The translations under genes were made by a program, and so were the position numbers. From contig NMRA01000050.1 in assembly GCA_002633005.1 (NCBI GenBank), forward strand, positions 681,820 through 745,819: a DNA stretch of 64,000 nt, in the 5' to 3' direction. The notes beneath the pieces are model-generated. The model worked only from the letters and a program-made list of their open reading frames with translations. It did not search any database and was not told where the DNA came from. Source of the DNA: Phoronis australis. Its lineage: Eukaryota > Phoronida > Phoronidae. This document shows positions 26,901 to 38,900 of the stretch, in pieces (the stretch's first letter is position 1; every line of letters begins with the position of its first letter).

Positions 26901-29900
26901 TTGCATCATACCTCATCAGAGTAAAACTTGTTATCAATCATAGTAGAAAAAATTATTTTTATCATTGCCACAAGACGTTAACAAACGCAGTGAGTGTCTG
27001 TAACTGTTGTGTCTAGATTGCTGATGAACTAAAGTCGGTCTACATGTATTTCCATTTTTATATCACTGATTCATGCCAAAGGTTTGAAATTGCGCCCCTT
27101 TAAGAGTTTTGACTTGCCCTGTGATCACTAGAATCCGATGCAATAAACTTATAGAAGTTGTTTTTTAACCAGTGTAATATAGCTGAAAATTGTGTGCGTT
27201 TTCGTTTGCGAGAATGTTCTTTTTGAATCAATGGGTTAATCATTTTACGCTCTACATGAAAACACAGACTACTTTTTTAGGATTACATGTACCAGGTTAC
27301 CCCGAAAATATTATTTTCAAAGTTTTACCCCTTGGAGTATACGCGAAACGCCAAGTATTGTGTTCTTACGCGAAAGGGCTCGGAAGGCTGTAGCCTTGGT
27401 GCGAAGCTGTTTACTAAATTAAATATACAAATTTGCGCCATTGTGGGTAAAAACTGACCGAATAAAATCTTCCTAGAGTAAACTAAATTATTTACCAGCG
27501 TTGCAAAAAATGGTTTTCTACAATTATTCTGCTGCTAAAGTTATGTTGTGATCTTATGCGTCGACTTTCGCCCCAATGAAATATTGCGTCACCTTTTAGC
27601 CAGTTTCTTTTTCCCAGATTCTTCAATCAAACGTTCTCCCTCGAGGTTACGTAAACGTCACAACAAATGATCAGAATTGGTTTCACTTCATTATATGTTT
27701 TTGGAATTTTGATATCAGTGAACCGAATTTTAGAACAAATTTTGCTGAGATGTGTTCATCATCTAATGGGAGATGTTGAAAACATTTTGGAAGTGGCGCG
27801 TGTCACAATGAACTTTTTTCAAAACGACGATATACGTTTTTTCGTTAAAAAGGCAGAGAATTACGCAAGAAGATGACGTCGGATGTTTCTCACTTAAACG
27901 GCCGTAACGGGCAACTTGAATGCCAATTGACTTCCAGATTTTGCATGCACACCCGCCAGTCTTGAGCTCATGTTGATACAAGTTTTTCGACGAGGTGACA
28001 AACGTAACTATCCGGGCTGTGTGAAGTATCGAGGTCTGTTTGGTCTCAATAAGCAGTGGCACCTTGCTGTATTTTGAAAATAGTCTTCATGCAACTAGCT
28101 GGCTACATAGGAAGGCTCTAGTTTCGAAAAGATGTTTTACTGCGAAAGTGACAACAATTTCTGAATGATGATGGATGATGGATGACACTATAAACCGATC
28201 AGTCTTCCGTTTTCATGCGCCCATGATTTAATATCGGCGCTATGTTCAAACCATTGTTTATGTTGTTTCTAAAATAAAATTGGGTTCTATTGCTGTACCA
28301 ACATATTAAGAAATTATACAGAAATAAGCAATAATTATCTGTGGTAAATCGCAATATACAGCGTGATGAAGTGATCATCAAGAGCAATAACGGATGAGCG
28401 CAAATGCGTGATGCTTGTTGAGCATTCCGCTGCATGAAAACACTTGAGGTCGTGTATTGAGTGTTGTATTCTGATTGTTATGCAATTTTACTGTAAATTT
28501 CAAATTTCGTGCTTGTTTTTGTGCAAAATGTACTGTATAAAAAGTCTCATATCTAAATTTAGAAATTATGCTTCCGCGATATCACTTAACGTTTGATTTT
28601 ACCACGCCGTCATTAATTCAACATAAAGTTTTAGGCTGGTGTAATGTCACGCACTTCGTATTTGTAGGTTGATTCGATTTTATTTCCTTTCAATAGTTGA
28701 ACAAAAGTTTATAAACCGATGTCAAGACCTGAGTTGCCAGTGGTGAACGAACAGCGAACAGTAAAATGTTTGTTTGTCCAAAGTTCACCCGTTAAGTCAT
28801 AAAATGGCGACCAAGGACACGCTTAATCCGAATTGGTTGTCTACGCTAGGCGACCGCTTAGCCGACCCAAGTGCCACAGAGGCGACTCAGTAGACGGCTC
28901 CTAACCGACCGTTGTTGGTCGGCTGCTGGTCGGCTAGACGACCGGTCGACGGCCGGTCGTCGACCAATTTCCGACCGGTCCGCCAAAAATTTGTGATGTG
29001 TGCTGTATAGTTGCAGGCATCAAATGAATTATTGCTGAGTGTATGTTGCATCAAGTCTTTATTCAAAGTTATCCGCATGTCATCTCATTTACCAATCATC
29101 TTCCATAAATGCTTTTTATTGGTTGGGATTACTATAGGCGCTTACCACAGCCTCTGCACTTTGATGACTGTCTTTTTTGTTTGGGGTCAGGGTGTCAGTG
29201 ATAACAGCCACCTGTTTGTGGCAACATTCTTTGTGGACAATTTTAGACACTTCTGAAAATATGTTTGAAGGACAAAAATTGAAGAAAAGATTGGCAACAC
29301 TCATTGCAACTGCTGTGCTTTCATTGGTTTTGCCCAACGTATATTGTGTGACTTGCTTAAGCAATGCAATGTGGCGACTTGACTCATGTAAGCCACTGGT
29401 TATCAGAGTGATCTTAGTAAGTCCAAGAATGGTATGAAATTTGAATGGGGAGTGCTTCATGATAACTTCACTGTAACGCAAGATGACAATTTTGAATATT
29501 TTCTTTCAGTGTTCTTGAATATGTTCAATTGCGACATAGTTAAGTGGATCACAACATAATTCCCAGCTCATAAACCATAGAATTCAAAGCTATTCCTTCA
29601 GAGATCCACTGTCAGCAACAGTCACGGCAATATGCAGGCTGATGACACTCGGTAGCTGAAATCGTAATGTTCATATTTGAGTTGAAGAATTTATACAGTG
29701 GAGTCCACTTAATGCCTTACTGGATAATAGGATAAGCTGCTTATTGACTTGAGATGTCAAAAACCATTATCATCTCCAAGTAAATCCATGTAAAATAACC
29801 CACATTATGTCATGCTTTTTTGCCACATTCCAAGATATTGCCTTTAAAAAATCAGCAAAAGTTGATTATTTCATGTGTGATTTCGAACTGTATGTAGTAT

Positions 29901-32900
29901 CACAGAACTAATCTAATACAATATGTGTGTAAAAACTTCTGTGGTAACTTGATACATGACAAGCTAGTACGTTATCAACTCAGCTACTAACTTTAAAGTT
30001 AAACCCACTAATGCCGTCTTGCGGGAGTTCTGAAGATGTACCAATCATATGAGTAAAGCTAGTGCGTTCATGTGCTTCACTTGCAATGCATGGCTATATT
30101 TTGTGAAGTCTTGCATTTTCACATGCTTCTCGTGTCTACAGAACACTGTGTTGCTTCCCTGAGCTCGAGCAGCTGTTAAGAGGGGTTATGATCATTATCA
30201 AGCCAGGGTGGTTATGATTATTACCAAGCTAGGGTGGTTATGATTATTACCAAGCCTGGGTGGTTATGATCATTACCAAGCCAGAGTGGTTATGATCATT
30301 ACCAAGCCAGGGTGGTTATGATCATTACCAAGACAGGGTGGTTATGATCATAACCAAGCCAGGGTGGTTATGATCATTACCAAGCCAGGGTGATTATGAT
30401 TATTACCAAGCCTGGGTGGTTATGATCATTAGAAGCTAGAGTGGTTATAATCATTACCAAGCTAGGGTGGCTATGATTAATACCAAGCCAGAGTGGTTAT
30501 GATTATTACCAAGCTAGGGTGGTTATGATTATTACCAAACCAGAGTGGTTATGATCATTACCAAGCTAGGGTGGTTATGATTATTACCAAACCAGAGTGG
30601 TTATGGTCATTACCAAGCCAGANAAGCCTGGGTGGTTATGATTATTACCAAGCCAGGGTGGTTATGATCATTACCAAGCCAGGGTGGTTATGATTATTAC
30701 CAAGCCAGAGTGGTTATGATCATTACCAAGCCAGAGCATGTGTTTAAATGTTATTGGTGCTGCACTAATTGTTGACAACAAATGACAGTCCTGTATTTCT
30801 CTTTACAGGTAGCATGAACTGGATGGCACCGGAGGTGTTGGAGCGTCCATATGATGAGCGCATTGATGTGTGGTCAGCGGGGTGCATTTTCTTGGAGATG
30901 GTCACGTGTGGTATTTATGACAAGCAGGAAATCCAAAGCAAGCTGTTTGAGTTGAAGACAGGACCACCACAGGTGCTGGAAGACATCTTGAAGGAGGTCA
31001 AAAGTGTGAGTAGTGGCTGTCAGTACTAAACTCATCATGCTTTGGCAATATTGTGTTGTCGCCTGTTAATGACTGGTAAGTCAGGTGAGAGTGTCAATAA
31101 AATAATACAGACAGTGTTACTACTGGATATTTTGAGGAAGATTAAATTATGAAAGCCTAAGCGTAGTATCTTGCCATTAATTGTTATTTTAATGATGTAG
31201 AATCTTTGGAGAGAAATAAATGACTTTGATTCCTTTTGCGGATTGACTATTGTTAAATTTAATTAATTTTCAGCCCCTAAGATAAGGGTTTTAACACCAT
31301 TTTTAGTTAAAATTATTTTTCTTTTTTAAACTATCACCAATCAAAGATCACAGCAAGACTACTTATCCCAAAAATTAGTCTTAAAATTCCTGTTGAATTT
31401 TAGAAAGGTGAAAAATGTAATTCAGCATTTTAGTAAAAACAGTTGTCTAATTTGTGTGGTGTGTGGAGATTTGTACTTTTCTGGGCCTTGTAGACATATC
31501 CATTATTTATTTTTACTTCTCTGGGCTCTTTAGATGTTTTCATAATGTTTTTGTACTTATCTGGGCATTGTGGACATCTTGGTTACTGTATTTGTTCTTC
31601 TCTGGGTATTGTAGATATCTCCATTATGCATTAGTACTTCTCTTGGCACTGTGGATGTCTCCATTATGGATTTGTACTTATCTGGGCATTGTAGACATCT
31701 CAATTCTGTATTTCAATAAGTGACGTTATTGTTACTTTGAGATGAGTTCAATATTTTGCGAGTGGAATCTAGGGTTTGTTTGCTTAGTACTTCCTTTGTG
31801 TGTGGCTTGCATGATTATGTTGTTGTTTTTCATTGTATATTGCTCGATATGTCTGCAAGCCATCTGTTTATTTCGAATAATAATAAGTTTTCTGAAAAAG
31901 TTTGAAAGATTTCATGCTTAACTCCCATTTTTATTTTTCTCCTTATCAGCAAGGCTACTTTGAAAGAGTTGATGCTTAACTCCCATTTTTATTTTTCTCC
32001 TTAACAGCAAGGCTACTCTGACAAACTAATAGCTGTGATCAGGACAATGTTACGCAAGAACTTCAAACAGAGGCCAACATCCAGGTGAGTGAGACAGTAA
32101 GTCTTAATGAGATACTGATGGTGTGGAGGCTGTTTGATGAAAGTGAAGAAGAGCACTTATGCAACGTGGTCTCACCTCACGCATAAAGGTTTTGTCAAGT
32201 TTTGAAATAATTTATATAAGTCACCTCTGTCAGTAACTAGTAGTTATGCGTATATTGTTAGAGACTATACTTTTGTTCAGCTGACATTTTCCAAAATAGT
32301 ACCGTGGGGCATCAGCTAAAATTTTGGTGTTTAGTCTTAAGTTACTTTTCTTGAAACAGACCCCATGTCTTCTTGAGTAAGTTGCTGGAATATTTTCCCA
32401 CTTGTGCAGATATATCAGCACTTCAACTTTATGACTAATGCCCAGCATCTACTGCTGAATTGTAACTATCTGTTTTATGACACCAACATAGCATTTTAGA
32501 CTAGCATTATATTCTCGTTGGTAAAATTTTGACTTGTTAACTAAAACTTGGTCCACTGGCTTGAAAACAGCTGGTAATTATGGCTTGACACAGTGCTTGA
32601 AAACAGCTGGTAGTTATGGCTTGACACAGTGCTTGAAAACAGCTGGTAATTATGGCTTGACACAGTGCTTGAAAACAGCTGGTAGTTATGGCTTGATACA
32701 GTGCTTGGCACACAAAATGATCTGCCATAACAAGTGAGACTGCTTTCAAAGAGCAATAATCTCTCAATTCTTTACAAATCCAGAAACCACCTCTAATTAT
32801 AGTGAAGGTCAAGTTGATACAGCATGGTCTTAGATATAGTGAGGTTCAAGTTGATACACACAGTGTGATCTAAATCACCTCTAGTTATAGTTGGGTTGAA

Positions 32901-35900
32901 GTTGATACACACGGCGTGATCTAAATCACCTCTAGTTATAGTGAGGTTGAAGTTGATACACACAGGGTGATCTAAATCACCTCTAGTTATAGTGAGGGTC
33001 ATGTTGATACACACAGCGTGATCTAAATCACCTCTAGTTATAGTGAGGGTCATGTTGATACACACAGCGTGATCTAAATCACCTCTAGTTATAGTGAGGG
33101 TCATGTTGATACACACAGCGTGATCTAAATCACCTCTAGTTATAGTGAGGTTCAAGTTGATACCTGCAGCGTGATTTAAATCACCTCTAGTTATAATGAG
33201 GGTAAAGTTGATACACACAGCGTGATCTAAATCGCCTCTAGTTATAGTGAGGGTCATGTTGATACACACAGCGTGATCTAAATCACCTCTAGTTATAGTG
33301 AGGTTCAAGTTGATACACACAACATGATCTAAATCACCTCTAGTTATAGTGAGGTTCAAGTTGATACACACAGCTTGATCTAAATCACCTCTAGTTATAG
33401 TGAGGGTCAAGTTGATACACACAGCGTGATCTAAATCACCTCTAGTTGTAGTGAGGGACAAGGTTTCTGAGTTGTGAGTATCAATCGTTATTGTCTGTGA
33501 TTTATTTGGTGTGCATATCTAGCTGATACTGTGCTGCCTCTCTGATATCTCATGTATTGTACAGTCGTCAAGTCAACTGAAGGGTTTAAACTTATCATGT
33601 GCATAAAAAGTACTCCAGGCCAGTTTTCAAACAAATCTCACTGTCTAAGTCAACAAACACAAAATCTAGTCAACCGCTCAACATTTCATATGCAAATACA
33701 AGATCTTGTTATTTGCATGTTACCCACTTGAATATTACTGTGGAAGCAGCAGTGACACGTGGCAACACCTGGTGGTGCTCATATTGTTGGCAATTTGGAG
33801 CAATGATAAAAAAGGGAGTGTTGTGTAGAGCCGGTTGTGTTCTGAGGTTTTTGTGCAACTGGGCTGCAGTACGTTTTCAATATTTATTTACTCGTGATAA
33901 TTCCTGATGCACGACTATATTATTGTGGTTATTATTAGCCACTGAAATGGATTTGGAAGAGTGACACGTGAAAACTGCTATTGTTGCTATATGTTTGTAA
34001 CTAGTCTCATGGGATGCCTTATTGACGGATAAAGTGGAATGTCTCTTGTATGTCAATTACATGTGTCAGCATAAGACCTTGCTACCATGTGACTTGTCGC
34101 ATTTGCTTTGGGAATATTAGTAAACTTGCATCAAATGGATTCTTGATTGACTTAAGGTGAAATCTAGATTTAACTGAAGGATTGAGTGCACAAACTAAAG
34201 CAACTGCCGTGCATAACTTTGTCCTAGTCTAGTGTGCGAGTGTCATTGTATTTCCCATTGCTTGCTCATATGGTGGTTGTGATGATCAAGCATTAAATGT
34301 ACTTTGTTATTTTGCAGCGAGTTAAAAGAACTACCATATGTTAAGGAGTGTCTTCAAATAGCTGGAGTGGACCATGAAGATAAGAAGGCTCAACAGGCCA
34401 ACAGTAGTGGTGTCCGTGAGTTGACTCATCTCTATTGCACTTTTGTTTGTTTACATTTTCACTGCACTTTTGTTTGTTTACAGTCCTGCCGTTAGCATCG
34501 GCCTCGTCGCCCTCCAAGGGTAGTCTGATGCATATTCAGGCCAATAAAAACTCACATGCTGTAACTGATGGTTTTTGGCATATGTTGTCAAGTTAATCAC
34601 AGGATGAAAATTACTTCACAAGCATTTTATTATCTACATTACAAGGACTATTTTTGTAATACAGTCATGTTTATTTTGTATTTAGTGTAATGAAATTAGA
34701 GTTTGTTGGTATTCAGTCCTTGGGAATTATTCCATAATTTGGACAAAACACACTTGTCATTTGGAGAAAGTTTGTGTAGCTGGGGCAATGTGTGAATTGG
34801 TTCTCCCAAATGTTTGTTTGGTCTCCTCTTGGAACAAATTTAGTGAGACCAGTTAAATATAATTTTGTGATCAAAAGCTTTGTATGATGTACATTACCAA
34901 CTTAGCACTATTGCTAAGTACTAAATGCAAACCTATCATCTTTAGGGAGTGCATTGTATGGGAATTCTAGTGACTCATATCTTGCCCATTCCAGCGGCTA
35001 TACCCAAGGGTGAGGGCGTCGACAAGTTGCTTGCCCACTTGAAGAGGTATAAGACAGACTTGAAGACTGCCCAAGATTGTCTGCAAGAGCTAGCTCGACT
35101 CACCAGGGAGGAAGGCAATGCCATTGGCAACCAGGGCAAAAATGAAGTGGCTGAGGCCATCAAAGAGAACATTGCAGACGAGACAACAGTGCTGGCTGGA
35201 TTTGATGTGCTGAAAAATCTCATTGTCAACTGTGAGTTTTTCTCTAGTGATGTACAATAGTCTGGGTCTTTTGAAATTGTGACTGTTCTTTGTATCTGGC
35301 TTGTGAGAGTTTCTGACCTACGGCAATAACTGAGATCCTGTGTGGAAACAGAAAAACTGCCAAGACATATTTGAGATTTGTGGGAAGCATTTAATTGTAT
35401 TCTTTGTCTTCCAAAAAGCAGGGGGTACTTTTCTATTTAATGCACTCCAACTGATGACCACCATAGTGTAACAGAGTTTTTCTTTTGCGTCTACTTAATA
35501 ATTTATCACAGTTTGTCATTTAAACCTGTTGTGTAAATTTTAAAGTTAGATTTATTCTTTTTTACTCATGCATGGGACAGTCTCCTAGTGATAGTCATAG
35601 TTGTTTTTTTGCATGCAGCTCTATAGGTGATGCTCTGTCATTTTGTTGTGAGTTGTTTTCCATCATATGGTGTCTCTTCTAGCCTAGCACTCATGTTTCA
35701 TTTCAGCTCAAGAAAGTGACGCTTTGATAAGTTCGCCTCTCATGATCATCACAATATGTGTTGTTCTAACTGTAAGTGTATGGGTCATTTGCATTGAGAA
35801 ATATTTGTTATCGACATGTGGGACATTCGTGTTTCATTTTTAATCAACACAATTATTTTACATTGTCCTTATATCACTTTTTTCGACAACATGGATGTGT

Positions 35901-38900
35901 ACATAGTTTAGTGTGTCTGCATGATGTGTCTACATTCAACAGATAAGGCCTGAAATGTGAGATGCCCCTAGTGAAGAGCTGTGTATAACTTAGTCACTGT
36001 ATGTGCCGCTCAAACTGATGGTGTCTTCTCATGTTGCAGACGCACCCTAATAACAAGAAGGTCCAGTTAGCTGGCATATCCTTGCTCAACGCTCTTTCTG
36101 TAGATGGTAAGTTGTAAATGCTTTTCATATTTGTAATTTGTTACCGTTGAATAAAATTATAGCCACTTATTCAGGATTTCAACCTATAGCTTCCTTTCTT
36201 ATGCAGTTACTTATATTTTGTTTGTCCATTTGTATTTTGTAATCAGATTGACTGTGGTCAGGAAACCTAGTTCATAAAGTCAATTTAGCAAAGGTGAGTG
36301 CAAACATTGCTGCAACGCTTCCTTTCGAAGGGTCCAAGGATTTCAAGTGCAGACATAGCATGGCGATTGACACATTACTATTTCATAATGTCAGCCTGAA
36401 TTAAGGACTGTAATTTCAATTTAAAGTGCTAATGGCTCAAACCACTTTTACAAATTGTGCAAATGTGAAGGTGAACAGCAGATACGTTTTCCTCTCAAAA
36501 TCTACCATATTGTTGTAGAGGAAGCCCAAGAGATTATCGGTAAAAACAAAGGACTCTCGGTCATCTTGGACTCCATGAGACAGTTCAACGATGACTTAGA
36601 CATTGTATCAGCGTGCTGCGATGCCATCTGGGGGCTAACAGTGAATGGTCAGTCATTGTGCAATTTGATCTTGCTACAAGACTAGTGTTGTTTCCATTGT
36701 CCACTAAGTGTAAAACTTGGCTGTTGGTTTCTTGGAAGACTTATATGATTGGATGACACATTTAAATATTGTCTGGCATAATTTTAGTTGTTTGTTATTC
36801 TCAGTAGCACATGATGTTCCCAGAAGTTAACCAGCAGTACGTACCTAGAGATGTTCTGGTCCATAGGAATCAAGAGATGTTCTGGTCCATAGGAATCTAG
36901 TGGTTCAGTAGCTTACACTACTAGTGCAACTAGTGCCACCTTGCTTATTATTGTGGTTTGTCTGCAATTATCACCATTTACATTGCATTTTGTGAACAGT
37001 CAAAATTGAATTTAGTCTGTATGAGTGAAAAGCGAAGTAAAATAGATGGAATGGCTCTACACTCCTGGCTTTATTGTGTCTAAGTCAGAATATGAACTTG
37101 ATGTTTGCAGAGGACAATGCAAAGAGTCTGACAGATGACAGTGTGCTCGATGACGTGTGTAAGGCTATGCAAACATTCCCCAAAGAAGCCAAGCTGAACA
37201 AGGCAGCAGCAGCTGCGCTACTATCGCTGTCCATGGAAGGTAAGCTGTCCATTCTTCTATTCTTTCTTTGGCCTCGTTTTGACAATAGTCAGATGCCTGT
37301 TATTCAGTGGGGGAAAGTGATGCTCAAAATATTGGCACGTTATGTCCGACTAGTGCCCTTTTTGTGTTTAACAGGAAATTTCATATGGGCATAAGGGGCA
37401 GTGTGTTGGCCAATCAAATATGATAGTGTTTAGTTAAAGCAAAAAAATTTTGGTCATTGAAATATTAAGTAGAAGTAGTTTTACCCCTAAAAAGTCTCGA
37501 TGCTATCGAGTATACTGGTTGTTGTGAGCTATTCTCATTCTGTAGATGAGAACCTTGACCGCTCCAATGACCTGAATTGTGTGGGCCTGTTGATCAACGC
37601 TCTGAAGATCCACATCAAGGACAGCGAGGTGGTGAAGAACTGCTGCATGGCACTGTCCAGTCTAGTGGAGCCTGATGGTACGAGCATGTTGACTGTCTCA
37701 TAAAGGATATTTTCTTTAGGCATTTTGTAAATGTTAGGACAACTGAGTTCATATAAGCAGTTTCTTAGTGTTTGTAATGAGGTGACAACCAACTTGTTAC
37801 CCTGTTCTGTGCAGGTGACATAGCCAGGACTGTTCACTGTTGATTGCTATCAATTTTATCTGGTTTTAACCTTTTCTTATTGATACCTTATTTTTTACAG
37901 TATTTTTTAGTTCTTCTATAATTAATTTTATGATAACAAAACATGTACTGGGTTATGACAGCTAATCCTATGTATTGGTGTAATTGTGTCATTCACAACT
38001 GTATAACCTAACAGGGCTAACATGTGTTTCATGGCAATTATTCTGCAGTGCCATGAAAAATTTCAAAGTACCGTAAAGCACGTTTCAAAAGAAAACAAAT
38101 ACTGCCCATATTGTTTTTGTTTGTGTTGATGGCCATTCATTGATATGCATGCTGCTTCTGTGTCTATGTGTGCATTTATGAACAACATTTGATCCAGTTT
38201 TCAAAACAACCTGTAAGGTAAACTTCACTAATTTTTTATATATTCACTGTGGTAGACTTTGACGTCCTTTCAGTTTAGCTTGAAGTACTTCATGAATAGT
38301 TCTAATAATCGGCAAACGAATCACAAAATTTAAGATATCAACAAAAACAAGAAACATCTTTCTACTTATAGCGTTATTTTGTATATTAGTGCCTCTTATA
38401 GCGTTATTTTGTATATTAGTGCCTGAGCTTTTACGGTATGTGTCACATTTATCTTATGTGTTGCCGTCTCATGCTAGTGCTTTGTATAACTCCGAGATGC
38501 AATAGAACGATGCTTGCAATGGTGTGGCTGGTATGAACAGTAAGACTTGCATTAAAAGATTTGGTTAGGTGAAACAAAGTTTTGTGGAATGGTTGTTCTA
38601 TTTTGTGCTCTTATCTCTTCACGTACATGTAAGTCAGATTTAGCCTTACCCAGATAAAGTTTCTCGTTTCCGTTTCTTACGACTTATGCTATAGCTTCAA
38701 ACTGTGTAGCCAAGATATGTAATGCAAATGTTTCAATGTGAAGTGGTGGTGTTATCAAATTAATTGTCTATCTGTCACAAGCTAGCTTGCTTGACAACTA
38801 TAAACAAACCGTTTGTCTTTACAGAGGAGTGTGCATTTAAAGTGCTGAGTAACGATTTCAACGACGAGAAGGTAGCAGGCTTGCCTGTTATTATTGATGC

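Noticed and set aside
30183-30735. CRISPR-like spaced repeats
   Set aside because: Units are contiguous with no unique spacers, in an animal intron; this is a minisatellite.
32793-33461. 222-codon - strand open frame of repeated ITRGDLDHAVCIN
   Set aside because: It coincides exactly with the 51-bp minisatellite; the open frame follows from the unit length being a multiple of three, and it lacks exon signals.
35707-35771. Transmembrane segment in the kinase protein (exon 12)
   Set aside because: The hydrophobic run is short and sits within an ARM/HEAT-type helical domain in which buried hydrophobic helices are expected.
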